A DNA stretch of 34,952 nucleotides from an uncultured bacterium (GTDB taxonomy: Bacteria; Bacillota; Clostridia; Lachnospirales; Lachnospiraceae), in NCBI GenBank assembly GCA_947574055.1, contig CANPIC010000030.1, forward strand, positions 1-34,952. Reading direction: 5' to 3'. Of the stretch, positions 6,501 to 14,969 are shown piece after piece; position 1 is the first letter of the stretch; each line of letters opens with the position of its first letter. The translations under genes and the position numbers were made by a program. The notes under the pieces are model-generated. The model made no database searches and was not told the origin of the DNA. It worked only from the letters and a program-made list of their open reading frames with translations.

Positions 6501-8885
6501 TCATAACATAAGGCACTGCATGGGAGCCGCCTCTTCCAGTACGCCGGTTTTCTGGTCGTAATATCGCGCTTCCAGAACCGCTGCCTGCTCTTCTCCCACA
6601 TGGTAAATCCCGTCTGCCAGCTTCCGCACCATCCCCTCAGACAGATGGATTGTATAACGCTGCAGTTTCCTCAGCAAAAGTCTCTTTTCCCTGAAATCAG
6701 TCTCTTTTTCCAGTTCGTCAACCATCTGCAGTGCCTGCCCGTAGGGAGTCACAACATCCATACCTCCCTTTTCCTCTATCACGCAAAAGGCCTCTCCCGC
6801 ACTTCTGAACGCCTGCTTTAACCTGACATCCCGGCAGCCTCCGGCAAAGTCGCGATTGGCCGACAGCAGATCCACAAGGCTGGTATGTACACCATCCATG
6901 CAAACTGCATATCCCATTTCAACCTGCCGATTATAGAAATAACAGGTATAGTACATCCGTATCGCCTCTTGCGAGTCCATCCGATACCCAAACCGCTCTG
7001 GCTCCTTCTTGTACAGACCCAAAAACTGCTCCATGGCATCCTGTGCCTTTTTGATATCCGGTAGAGAAGTGATATGCTCCTCCTCTTTGGACATACGAAT
7101 CAGAAAAACATGGCCTTTTGCCGCTTTCCCATTGCGATTACACCTGCCGGCTGCCTGGATCAGATTATCGAGCCCCGCCAGCGAACGTATCACACATCGG
7201 AAAGAAAAATCCACTCCTGCCTCTACCAACTGGGTACTGATACAGATAACAGGCTCTATCCCCTTTAGCTTTGCTCTGATCTCCTTCAACGCATCACTGC
7301 GGTGCTGCGCACACATACCGGTGCTCAGATGATACAATGCTCCCGGAAATTTCCCCTGCAACTGTTCATATACATGTCTTGCACAGGCTTTTGTATTCAC
7401 AATCAGCAACACCTGGCCATATTGCTCTGCCTTTTCTCTGACAAATTCTGCCGCCTGCTCTCCTGAAATGCCGCTGCCATCCGCCGGCATACAGTTATGA
7501 TAGGACACCCGCCGAAACACTGTTTCAAAGGATGCGGCATCCTCCGTCATTGTCTTATATGGCAGCATCCGGTTCTCCCGGATGGCGGAAAAAAGGGGCT
7601 GCGTGGCGGTACAAAGGACAACTGTTGTATTACATATCTTCGTCAGAAAATTGACAGCCATATTAAACATCTGTATTATTTTGACCGGCAGGGCCTGTAC
7701 CTCATCAAAAACAATCACGCTGTCACAGAGGCTGTGAAAGCGGCGTATCTTACTTCTGCTCCCCTGAAACAGCGTATCAAGAAACTGTACCGCCGTCGTG
7801 ACAATGACAGGAGACTCGTCCCAGTTTTCGGTCAGCCTCTCATAACGCCAAAGCTGCGCCTCATCCTCCGGTATCACATCGCTGTGATGCTCCAGTACCA
7901 GATCCGGCATCCCCAATGTATCCCTGATGTCTTGCGCATTCTGTTCCAGAATACTCTTAAAAGGGGCAATATAGAAAATATGCCTTTTATGCCACGTTTT
8001 CGCATGGTATAATGCAAACCGCAGACTGCTCAGCGTCTTGCCGGCCCCGGTAGGCACATTCAGCCGCAGCAGTCCCTCAGCGCTCATAGCCGCTTCCCTG
8101 CACTGATCCGAAATCAACATCCGCTGCCGGTCGATCTCCTCGCCCTTTTTAAACCGCGCCAACCTCTTCTCCAGATTGTAAATTCCCTGTTCCCATACTT
8201 TCTCTGCCGCATCCTCACACATGCCGGCTGCGCTCTCTCTGCCTGCCATAAAATCCGCCGTATCGCGCCAGTCTGCATCCACCAGACAGGAGAGAAGCAT
8301 CCGCACACACAAGCCAATATAAAAGTCCGGCTGCCCAAACTTATATTTGCCGTCCTTATCTCTGGCAAAATCCATCATCTGTCGGGTCAATGCATTCATA
8401 TCACGCTTTGCCTCCCGGCAAAGCCCTGCCATATCCATTTGCGGAAACCAATCACTTATGAGTTCTCCGACCGCCCTGACTGTCCCTTTTTCATATTTGC
8501 CTGCCCGCATCTGCAGCAAAGTGCTGCCATCGGATGTGGAGACACAGTCAGACAGGCCATGGTGCATATAGATCACTGCCTGCAACATTTCCGAAAATCT
8601 GCTCCGGGGCTCATACTGCTCCACCACCAGTCCTCCTAATGTGGAGTGGTCTTCCCTGACACCAAAATGCTTCCCTTCCTGCCGGACAGAAGCCTGAAAA
8701 TATGCCTGCCACCTGTCCGTATTTTTCCCTGCGTCGTGATGGGCACCCAAAAGCCAGGCCGCTTTTTTCAGCAGAGGAATCCGGCAGTAATTTTCCGCCA
8801 GCGTTGCCACATGTTGTGTATGTTCCCTGTTTGTCTGATATACGCTGCCTTCCGGCCGGTAGTGAGACATATATTCCGATTCCAC
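6501..8885 (-). CDS. cas3: CRISPR-associated helicase/nuclease Cas3 (HD-helicase)
   Basis: Cas3 is recruited by target-bound Cascade to nick, unwind and degrade DNA. The N-terminal HD nuclease shows REHTQHV and the HD motif AHHDAGK (about residues 46-52 from the chosen start), followed by MHHGLSD. The SF2 helicase has Walker A VPTGAGKT, Walker B VIVFDEVQALP and motif III CTATQP. I choose GTG at 8885 (794 aa) because AAAGGAGG (8898-8891) lies 5 nt upstream. The frame also opens at ATG 8936, which would add 17 residues but has a poor ribosome binding site. It is the first cas gene. No strong promoter is visible in the 93 nt before it, so transcription could start inside or upstream of the epimerase gene. 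Confidence 0.96.
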   Translation of the reverse strand: MESEYMSHYRPEGSVYQTNREHTQHVATLAENYCRIPLLKKAAWLLGAHHDAGKNTDRWQAYFQASVRQEGKHFGVREDHSTLGGLVVEQYEPRSRFSEMLQAVIYMHHGLSDCVSTSDGSTLLQMRAGKYEKGTVRAVGELISDWFPQMDMAGLCREAKRDMNALTRQMMDFARDKDGKYKFGQPDFYIGLCVRMLLSCLVDADWRDTADFMAGRESAAGMCEDAAEKVWEQGIYNLEKRLARFKKGEEIDRQRMLISDQCREAAMSAEGLLRLNVPTGAGKTLSSLRFALYHAKTWHKRHIFYIAPFKSILEQNAQDIRDTLGMPDLVLEHHSDVIPEDEAQLWRYERLTENWDESPVIVTTAVQFLDTLFQGSRSKIRRFHSLCDSVIVFDEVQALPVKIIQMFNMAVNFLTKICNTTVVLCTATQPLFSAIRENRMLPYKTMTEDAASFETVFRRVSYHNCMPADGSGISGEQAAEFVREKAEQYGQVLLIVNTKACARHVYEQLQGKFPGALYHLSTGMCAQHRSDALKEIRAKLKGIEPVICISTQLVEAGVDFSFRCVIRSLAGLDNLIQAAGRCNRNGKAAKGHVFLIRMSKEEEHITSLPDIKKAQDAMEQFLGLYKKEPERFGYRMDSQEAIRMYYTCYFYNRQVEMGYAVCMDGVHTSLVDLLSANRDFAGGCRDVRLKQAFRSAGEAFCVIEEKGGMDVVTPYGQALQMVDELEKETDFREKRLLLRKLQRYTIHLSEGMVRKLADGIYHVGEEQAAVLEARYYDQKTGVLEEAAPMQCLML

Positions 8886-8956
8886 GACGGCCTCCTTTCC
8901 ATAATCAGGTAACAAAGCAATGACTTGTAAAGCCATGACTGCCCAAAACCTGAAAT

Positions 8957-8975
8957 CATTGCCAAATCGGGCAAT
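8957..8975 (-). other. Small hairpin between epimerase and cas3
   Basis: CATTGCC/GGCAATG forms a perfect 7-bp stem with a 6-nt loop, 3 nt after the epimerase stop codon. The minus-strand sequence after it (ATTTCAGGTTTT) is not a clear U-tract. It may be a weak terminator or a processing stem separating the epimerase from the cas operon. Confidence 0.4.
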
Positions 8976-8978
8976 GCC

Positions 8979-9860
8979 TTATATGCCAATTTCGTATTCT
9001 TTTTTATAAATCCCGCCGGCCTCCAGTACCTGTAAACCCGGTTTTTGTTCCAACATTTCAGTACATCCCACGTTATCGCACCGGCCGTCCCAGGGCTCCA
9101 GACAGACAAACGGTGCGCCGGGTTTTGACCAGATGCCCAGACTTGGAAACCCATCACAGAACATTGTCACATAAACACTGCCGTCCGGCCGCAGCACGGA
9201 AACCTCCGCGATCTGCCCCTCGTCAAAGATCAGCGCATCCTGATCAAACAGATGCTTGCTGATCGGATGACATCCCTCCTGCAACGGAAACAATACCGTT
9301 TCCTCGGGTTTTGCCAGTCCCGTGGCAAGATCAATCAGCACATAACGCAAACTGTCTTTTCCCGGAAAATACAGACTGTACTCCGCAGCTTTGGCCCCTT
9401 CCATTTCCGGCAAAAGAAAGCCCGGATGCCCTCCGATCTTGAAATACATAGTCTCCGCTCCCCGGTTTTGCACCTCCCAGGAAATCAGCAGCCTTCTCCC
9501 GCTAAGACGATGTGTGACACGCAGCACAAAATCAAAAGGATAGCGTCCTTTTGTCTCCGTATCTGCCGTCAGTTCATGGATCACATAGTCCGTTCCTTTT
9601 TCCACTGTCGTAAAGACCATATCTCTGGCAAAACCATGTTGTCCCATCTGATACGTCTGCCCATTATATACATACATATTCCCGGCAGTACGCCCTACAA
9701 AAGGAAAAAGAATCGGTGTACGGCGGTTCCAGATCTCCGGTCTGCCGTCCCATATCATCTGTTCCCCACTCTCTCGGTTTATAAGTTTCCAGAGTTCGGC
9801 GCCTTTGTCATTGATACTGACTGTCATAAACTGATTTTCGATTGTCTGCAATGATTCCAC
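8979..9860 (-). CDS. Aldose 1-epimerase family protein (LacX-like)
   Basis: Proteins of this fold interconvert alpha and beta anomers of free sugars. The 293-residue sequence has the family's conserved points in order: PILFPFVGRTAGN (about 49-61), QHGFARD with His75, GGHPGF with His145, and CLEPWDG with a Glu near the C-terminus matching the catalytic base. The pattern resembles the LacX subgroup rather than classical GalM; true substrates for LacX-like proteins are poorly known. The start is a GTG at 9860 with AGGAGG 10 nt upstream. It lies upstream of cas3 on the same strand, with a small hairpin between them, and there is no functional reason to link it to CRISPR. Confidence 0.85.
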   Translation of the reverse strand: MESLQTIENQFMTVSINDKGAELWKLINRESGEQMIWDGRPEIWNRRTPILFPFVGRTAGNMYVYNGQTYQMGQHGFARDMVFTTVEKGTDYVIHELTADTETKGRYPFDFVLRVTHRLSGRRLLISWEVQNRGAETMYFKIGGHPGFLLPEMEGAKAAEYSLYFPGKDSLRYVLIDLATGLAKPEETVLFPLQEGCHPISKHLFDQDALIFDEGQIAEVSVLRPDGSVYVTMFCDGFPSLGIWSKPGAPFVCLEPWDGRCDNVGCTEMLEQKPGLQVLEAGGIYKKEYEIGI

Positions 9861-10154
9861 TTTTTAGTATCCTCCTATTATAAGTTCCGCATCTGGCCTT
9901 CCGGGACGTCTGCTCCTGAATCATATCCGCTCGCTTCTGCTCGCGTCTTTGATTCCACGCCCCTTTCGGCCTGATGCTGTTTCCCAGTTCCGCATCTGTA
10001 TTTTACTACAATCAGTATAACAAAAAGTGTGTCTGTGTCAAAGCATCCTGCATAAAACTGCTGATAAAAATGGATTTTTCTGACAAACCGTGGTATACTA
10101 TCGTCGTAATAACCTGCATTTTGAGATCAAATCATGACAGCAAAGGAGAAAATT
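9861..10154. other. Divergent intergenic region with 13-bp direct repeat
   Basis: This 294-nt region separates the minus-strand epimerase from the plus-strand glycosyltransferase. It contains the perfect direct repeat AGTTCCGCATCTG at 9883-9895 and 9986-9998, 103 nt apart start to start, and the plus-strand promoter-like element at 10091-10099. I see no gene or structured RNA in it. Confidence 0.5.
10091..10099 (+). promoter_or_regulatory. Extended -10 promoter for the glycosyltransferase pair
   Basis: TGGTATACT is a good extended -10 (TGn plus TATACT). A convincing -35 is absent at the right distance, as is common with extended -10 promoters. It lies about 55 nt before the glycosyltransferase start and is the only promoter-like element close to this gene. 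Confidence 0.5.
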
Positions 10155-10877
10155 ATGAGTAAGACCATAAATGATATCGTACTATCCGTTGTAATTCCGT
10201 GTTATAACGAAAAAAATACGATTGAAACGGTATTAGATGCGGTTCGTAACTGCGGTGTGAAAAATACCGAAATCATTGTTGTGGATGATTATTCCACGGA
10301 TGGAACCCGCGATTTACTGCAGGGTGCTCTGCGGGGTAAAATCGACCGCCTGATCTTCCACAAAAGCAATCAGGGAAAGGGTGCCGCCTTGGCCAAGGGA
10401 TTTCGGGCAGCTACCGGAGATGTGGTAGTCATCCAGGATGCGGATCTGGAATATGATCCCAAAGATTTTGTACGGCTGCTGGAGCCCTTTGTCAGTGGGC
10501 GCGCCGATGCGGATGTCGTCTATGGATCCCGTTATGCCAGGGGCGAAAAATATATGATCAAGCGTTTTTATCATACGATGGGCAATAAGTTCCTTACTTT
10601 TGTTTCCAATCTTTTCACGGATATGGGGCTGACAGATATGGAAACCTGTTACAAAATGTTCCGCCGGGAAGTGATCCAGTCGATCACCATCGAAGAAAAG
10701 CGCTTCGGTTTCGAGCCTGAGATCACCGCTAAAATTGCCAAAAAGGAGAAACATTACCGGATTTATGAGATTCCCATCTCCTATTATCCCCGTACTTACA
10801 GCGAAGGCAAAAAGATCGGCGTTAAAGATGGGGTACGTGCCATCTATTGTATTCTGAAATATAATCTGTTTTCCTGA
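10155..10877 (+). CDS. Family 2 glycosyltransferase (DPM/DPG synthase-like)
   Basis: GT2 enzymes of this type transfer a sugar from a nucleotide donor, often to polyprenyl phosphate. The 240-residue protein has a GT-A fold: the N-terminal SVVIPCYNEKNTI, the nucleotide-binding IIVVDDYSTDGT (41-51) and the metal-binding DAD motif at Asp95-Asp97 in VIQDADLEYDP. No membrane segments follow, unlike larger DPM-like transferases. The start is ATG 10155, with AAAGGAG 6 nt upstream; an upstream in-frame ATG at 10134 would include this SD in coding sequence and is rejected. Next is the SDR gene on the same strand, 54 nt downstream, suggesting one unit for glycan or nucleotide-sugar work. The acceptor is unknown. 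Confidence 0.88.
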   Translation: MSKTINDIVLSVVIPCYNEKNTIETVLDAVRNCGVKNTEIIVVDDYSTDGTRDLLQGALRGKIDRLIFHKSNQGKGAALAKGFRAATGDVVVIQDADLEYDPKDFVRLLEPFVSGRADADVVYGSRYARGEKYMIKRFYHTMGNKFLTFVSNLFTDMGLTDMETCYKMFRREVIQSITIEEKRFGFEPEITAKIAKKEKHYRIYEIPISYYPRTYSEGKKIGVKDGVRAIYCILKYNLFS

Positions 10878-10931
10878 CGGCGACAATAAACCATTTATCA
10901 TTTATCATCATAAAAATATCGAGGTAACTCT

Positions 10932-11864
10932 ATGAATCGAATCCTTGTTACAGGTGGAGCCGGTTTCCTGGGTTCTCATCTGTGTGAACGTCTGTTACAG
11001 GACGGCAATGATGTAATCTGTGTAGACAACCTTTATACAGGCAGTAAGGACAATATTCGGCATCTGATGTCAAATCCTTATTTTGAATTTATCCGCCATG
11101 ATGTGACCGAACCGCTCTATGTGGAAGTGGATCAGATTTATAATCTGGCCTGTCCTGCCAGTCCGGTCCACTATCAGGCAAACCCTGTCAAAACAACAAA
11201 AACAAGCGTCTATGGCGCATTGAATATGCTGGGACTTGCCAAACGGGTGCGGGCAAGGATTTTACAGGCCAGCACCAGTGAAGTCTATGGCGATCCTGAA
11301 ATCCATCCCCAGCCTGAGACATACCGCGGCTGTGTCAATCCGATCGGGATCCGCTCCTGTTATGATGAAGGAAAACGGGTGGCGGAAACTCTGTTTTTTG
11401 ATTACTATCGCATGCACAAGCTGGAAATTAAAATCATGCGTATTTTCAACACGTATGGCCCGCGTATGAATCCTTCCGATGGCCGTGTGGTCTCCAACTT
11501 TATCGTACAGGCTTTGCAGAATAAAGATATTACCATCTATGGTGATGGATCACAGACAAGAAGTTTCTGTTATGTGGATGATCTGATCGAAGGTATGGTA
11601 CGACTGATGGCTTCGCCGGTTGATTTCACCGGTCCCTGCAATCTGGGCAATCCGGGAGAGTTCACCATCTTGCAGCTTGCGGAAAAAATAATTGCATTTA
11701 CCGGCTCTGCTTCCCGGATCGTATACAGACCCCTGCCCGCCGATGATCCGTTGCAGAGAAAACCGGTGGTTGATCTGGCCAAAGAACATCTGGACTGGGA
11801 ACCACACATCGCATTGGACGAAGGATTGAAGAAGACGATTGAATATTTTAAAAGAGTGATTTAA
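10932..11864 (+). CDS. UDP-glucuronate decarboxylase-like NAD-dependent SDR (UXS family)
   Basis: The 310-aa protein is an extended short-chain dehydrogenase. The Rossmann motif [10 protein letters not shown] (7-16), the catalytic Ser/Thr region [11 protein letters not shown] (112-122) and the YxxxK pair Tyr144/Lys148 (SCYDEGKR) are present. [13 protein letters not shown] and [11 protein letters not shown] are characteristic of UDP-xylose synthases, which oxidise and decarboxylate UDP-glucuronate. It is a likely UXS, although dTDP-glucose dehydratase-like relatives share many of these features. The start has GAGGTAA 6 nt upstream. It follows the GT2 gene and is followed by a hairpin at 11872-11896. 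The product sugar may supply the adjacent glycosyltransferase (inference). Confidence 0.85.
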   Translation: MNRILVTGGAGFLGSHLCERLLQDGNDVICVDNLYTGSKDNIRHLMSNPYFEFIRHDVTEPLYVEVDQIYNLACPASPVHYQANPVKTTKTSVYGALNMLGLAKRVRARILQASTSEVYGDPEIHPQPETYRGCVNPIGIRSCYDEGKRVAETLFFDYYRMHKLEIKIMRIFNTYGPRMNPSDGRVVSNFIVQALQNKDITIYGDGSQTRSFCYVDDLIEGMVRLMASPVDFTGPCNLGNPGEFTILQLAEKIIAFTGSASRIVYRPLPADDPLQRKPVVDLAKEHLDWEPHIALDEGLKKTIEYFKRVI

Positions 11865-11871
11865 ACAGTTT

Positions 11872-11905
11872 AGCCGGCGATCTGAGATCACCGGCTATCT
11901 TCTCT
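11872..11905 (+). terminator. Hairpin terminator after the SDR gene
   Basis: AGCCGGCGATCT and AGATCACCGGCT pair with a single mismatch in an interrupted stem at 11872-11896, followed by ATCTTCTCT, a modest U-rich tail. It lies 8 nt after the SDR stop and between convergent genes. The reverse orientation lacks a U-tract, so it mainly fits the plus strand. Confidence 0.5.
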
Positions 11906-11975
11906 GTCAGAATATAACTTGTCGTATTTTATGTTCTCATCATAAGACGTTCACCGCCACCCGGATACCGTTTTT

Positions 11976-12830
11976 CTATAGAGATGCCATATATTCTTTT
12001 ATGGCATCTTTCCACCCGGCAAATTTAAAATCTGTCGTACGTTCCAGCATATAATTATCAAGAACAGAATACGCGGGCCGTTTGGCCTGACCGGGATATT
12101 TTGCTTCATATTCCGGTGTGGTAACATCCTCCACTATAGTTGCCTTTCCTGCAAGCCGGAAAATTTCACGGGCAAACTCCGCCCAACTGCACTCCCCCTC
12201 ACAAACGGCATGAAATATACCATAATTTTCAGTGGGAAGAAGGCAGGCAATCGCTTTGGCCAGTTCCATGGCATAGGTAGGGGTGCCAAACTGATCATTG
12301 ACAACCTGTACTTTATCACTCGTTTCGGAAAGCCGCAGCATCGTCTTTACAAAGTTATTTCCTTCTCCATATAACCATGCGGTCCGCAGGATAAAATAAC
12401 GTCTGCAAAAGTCCCTGACAAACAGTTCCCCCTGCAGTTTTGTCCGCCCATACGCACTCATGGGGTCCGGCGTGTCATATTCTCTGTAATGTCTGTCCGT
12501 ATTACCGGAAAAAACATAATCCGTGGAAATCTGAAACAGTTTTGCACCTGTCTCCTGCGCAGCAATCGCCAGATTTCGTGCCCCAATAGCATTGATGCAA
12601 AATGCACTGTCCTGCTCTTTTTCACAGCCGTTTACATTGGTATGGGCAGCGCAGTTGATAATGGCATATGGCTGTATTTTCCGTGCCAGATCCATGACAC
12701 GACCGATATCGGTAATATCCAGTTCCGGTACGTCCGTATTGACAAGCGCATACTCGCTATGATTCGCAAGTACACGATTGATGGCTTTTCCAAGCTGTCC
12801 ATTACATCCTGTCACAATGATCTGTTTCAT
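11976..12830 (-). CDS. rfbD: dTDP-4-dehydrorhamnose reductase
   Basis: RfbD performs the last step of dTDP-L-rhamnose synthesis. The 284-residue protein shows the Rossmann motif TGCNGQLGKA (7-16), STDYVFSG (102-109) and the catalytic pair Tyr127/Lys131 (SAYGRTK), all typical of RfbD/RmlD. Length is normal. The other rhamnose genes (rfbA, rfbB, rfbC) are not in the window. The gene starts 9 nt after the leuA stop, and the SD AGGAGG overlaps that stop codon (TAGGAGG), so translation is probably coupled to leuA, an unexpected metabolic partner. Confidence 0.9.
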   Translation of the reverse strand: MKQIIVTGCNGQLGKAINRVLANHSEYALVNTDVPELDITDIGRVMDLARKIQPYAIINCAAHTNVNGCEKEQDSAFCINAIGARNLAIAAQETGAKLFQISTDYVFSGNTDRHYREYDTPDPMSAYGRTKLQGELFVRDFCRRYFILRTAWLYGEGNNFVKTMLRLSETSDKVQVVNDQFGTPTYAMELAKAIACLLPTENYGIFHAVCEGECSWAEFAREIFRLAGKATIVEDVTTPEYEAKYPGQAKRPAYSVLDNYMLERTTDFKFAGWKDAIKEYMASL

Positions 12831-12839
12831 AACTTCCTC

Positions 12840-14516
12840 CTATTTTCCCAGTCCTAATCTGTTCACCGCAGAGAACAACGCCCTGATCGACGCTCTTGTA
12901 ATATTGGAGCTGACACCTACCCCATACGTAACCCTGCCTGTTTCGGAATCCAATAAATGGATGTACGCCGCTGCCTGTGAATTGGAGCCACTCTGCAGCG
13001 CATGCTCCTCGTAATCCAGTACTTTGATACGCAGGCCCAGAGACTCCTGCAGGCCTCTCTGCGCCGCATCAATAGGACCGTTCCCCACTGCAGTAAAGGA
13101 TTTGGACGCGCCATGATCCGTGTAAGTAACATCCACCTTGGTATCGAACTGTGTCTTAGTTTCCCCTGACAGATCAGAAACATGCAGTCTTCTGAAATGC
13201 AATGGCTCTTTCTGATCCAGATATTCGATCCGGAACTGCTCCATAATCTGCTCCGGGGACACTTCTCCCTGTTTTTCAGAGATAACCTGTATAATATTGG
13301 CAAACTCTTTGTGCATAGCCTTGGGCAGTTTGAAACCAAAGTAGGTGTCCATAATAAATGCCACGCCGCCTTTACCGGACTGCGAATTAATCCGGACAAT
13401 CGGCTCATACTCTCTGCCGATATCTGCAGGATCAATAGGCAGATAGGGCACCTGCCAGTATTTTCCCCCTCTCTCCTTCATCGCCTGCACCCCTTTGTTT
13501 ATGGCATCCTGGTGAGAGCCGGAAAATGCCGTGAACACCAATTTTCCCGCATAAGGATGCCTGGGATGTATCGGTATCTTACAACATCTCTCATAAATCT
13601 CTATAATTTCATTGATATGTTCGATCAAAAGACAGGGGTCAATTCCCTGGGAAAACATATTATAGGCGATGTTCAGGATATCCACATTGCCGGTTCTCTC
13701 CCCATTGCCAAACAGGGTGCCTTCCACACGTTCTGCGCCGGCCAGAAGGGCAAGCTCCGCCGCTGCCACACCTGTTCCCCGGTCATTATGCGGATGCACA
13801 CTCAGAATAATACTCTCCCGGTTTTCAAAATGCCGATTCATCCATTCAATCTGATCCGCATATACATTCGGTGTATTCATCTCTACCGTAGAAGGCAGAT
13901 TGATTATAATGGGATTCTCTCTGTCAGCCCCCCACTCTTTCTGCACAGCAGTGCAGATATCCAGCGCAAATTCCAGTTCGGTTCCTGTGAAACTTTCCGG
14001 CGAATATTCGAGAATGATTTTACCGGGAAAATTGCGGGCATACTCTTTTACGATTCTGGTCCCTTTCAGGGCGATCTCTTTGATTTCCTCCCTGTCCATG
14101 TGAAATACCACATCACGCTGCAGCGTGGATGTGGAGTTATAAATATGCACAATAGCCTGGCTGCAACCCCGGATGGCCTCAAAGGTTCTGGCAATCTGCT
14201 CTTCCCTGCACTGCGTCAGTACCTGCACCTTCACATCATCCGGTATCAGCTTCCGGTCCACAAGCTGACGCAGAAAATCATATTCAATCTGGCTGGCTGC
14301 AGGGAATCCAATCTCAATCTCCCGAAACCCCAGTCTGATCAGATACAGGAACATCTCCACCTTTTCCTCTACGACCATTGGGTCGATCAGTGCCTGATTC
14401 CCGTCACGCAAATCCACACTGCACCATACAGGCGCTTTTTCAATCTCCTTACCCGGCCAGCTGCGCTGCGGATACTCCACCACCGGGTTCTTTCTGTAAC
14501 GCTTATAATTTAACAT
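12840..14516 (-). CDS. leuA: 2-isopropylmalate synthase
   Basis: LeuA condenses acetyl-CoA with 2-oxoisovalerate, the first committed step of leucine synthesis. At 558 aa it belongs to the longer LeuA form. Catalytic features are RDGNQALIDP (37-46), with the conserved Arg-Asp, and the metal-binding His-Pro-His at 241-243 (SVHPHNDRG), followed by the GNGERTGN motif. The C-terminal regulatory domain is present (about 440-558). The start is at 14516, preceded by AGAGGAAG. The rest of the leu operon is not here. It begins only 42 nt after a strong hairpin terminator (14559-14589). No T-box or other leader is present. Confidence 0.95.
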   Translation of the reverse strand: MLNYKRYRKNPVVEYPQRSWPGKEIEKAPVWCSVDLRDGNQALIDPMVVEEKVEMFLYLIRLGFREIEIGFPAASQIEYDFLRQLVDRKLIPDDVKVQVLTQCREEQIARTFEAIRGCSQAIVHIYNSTSTLQRDVVFHMDREEIKEIALKGTRIVKEYARNFPGKIILEYSPESFTGTELEFALDICTAVQKEWGADRENPIIINLPSTVEMNTPNVYADQIEWMNRHFENRESIILSVHPHNDRGTGVAAAELALLAGAERVEGTLFGNGERTGNVDILNIAYNMFSQGIDPCLLIEHINEIIEIYERCCKIPIHPRHPYAGKLVFTAFSGSHQDAINKGVQAMKERGGKYWQVPYLPIDPADIGREYEPIVRINSQSGKGGVAFIMDTYFGFKLPKAMHKEFANIIQVISEKQGEVSPEQIMEQFRIEYLDQKEPLHFRRLHVSDLSGETKTQFDTKVDVTYTDHGASKSFTAVGNGPIDAAQRGLQESLGLRIKVLDYEEHALQSGSNSQAAAYIHLLDSETGRVTYGVGVSSNITRASIRALFSAVNRLGLGK

Positions 14517-14558
14517 CCCGCTTCCTCTCTTTCTATCATGAAAGCCAAAAATTCCAAC

Positions 14559-14589
14559 AAAAATCAGCCCATCCGAAGAAGATGGACTG
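14559..14589 (-). terminator. Intrinsic terminator after the HPr gene
   Basis: On the minus strand CAGTCCATC and GATGGGCTG form a 9-bp stem (one G-U) around a 7-nt loop, at 14589-14565, followed immediately by ATTTTTG. It lies 20 nt after the HPr stop and 42 nt before the leuA start. It is a standard terminator; its closeness to leuA leaves little room for a leuA promoter downstream. Confidence 0.75.
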
Positions 14590-14609
14590 ATAAGTGACGA
14601 ATTGAAACT

Positions 14610-14873
14610 TTACTCTCCAAGACCGCTTTCGATAATTGCCACCAGAGATTTCAGAGCCATTTCCTCATCTTCTCCTTCGCAAACGAATTCCACTTCATCG
14701 CCGCACTTGACACATGCGCCCAATACACTCAACACACTTTTTGCATTTGCAGTGCCATCTTTGAATGTAAATGTAATCAATGATTTAAATTGCATCGCTT
14801 CTTTGCATAGGATGCCGGCAGGTCTTAGATGTAGTCCTGTTGGGTTTTTAATCACTACCTTTTGGCTTACCAT
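14610..14873 (-). CDS. HPr family phosphocarrier protein
   Basis: HPr carries phosphate from enzyme I to sugar-specific PTS proteins and, in Firmicutes, acts in catabolite control when phosphorylated on serine. The 87-residue protein has His15 in the conserved NPTGLHLRPAG, and Ser46 in the regulatory site (AKSVLSVLGA), so it should be a full HPr rather than a Crh-type protein, which lacks His15. Flanking genes are not PTS genes. It has its own promoter (14934-14962) and a terminator (14559-14589), making a monocistronic unit. Confidence 0.93.
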   Translation of the reverse strand: MVSQKVVIKNPTGLHLRPAGILCKEAMQFKSLITFTFKDGTANAKSVLSVLGACVKCGDEVEFVCEGEDEEMALKSLVAIIESGLGE

Positions 14874-14933
14874 ATCACGTCCTCCAAATTGCTACCTTAT
14901 CCCTTATCTGGAAATATATCTCTTTCCCTCTTT

Positions 14934-14962
14934 ATCTTACCATGCATTTTGTATTTCTACAA
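14934..14962 (-). promoter_or_regulatory. Promoter of the HPr gene
   Basis: On the minus strand a TTGTAG -35 (14962-14957), a 17-nt spacer and a TAAGAT -10 (14939-14934) are present, with TGG before the -10 as an extended element. It is located between the glmM stop and the HPr start, leaving a leader of about 55 nt. Confidence 0.6.
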
Positions 14963-14969
14963 GTACAAT

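Noticed and set aside
6247..6516. Minus-strand 89-codon frame bridging cas3 and cas5c
   Set aside because: It overlaps both cas3 and, by 76 nt, cas5c, has no good ribosome binding site, and no recognisable features. The gap structure is reported instead.
13182..14513. Long plus-strand open frame (443 codons) opposite leuA
   Set aside because: It lies entirely antisense to a well-conserved enzyme, has no recognisable domain, and its residue content mirrors the leuA codons.
14517..14609. T-box or leucine attenuator before leuA
   Set aside because: The region is under 100 nt, lacks the conserved T-box sequences and has no Leu-rich leader peptide. The hairpin fits a terminator for the HPr gene.
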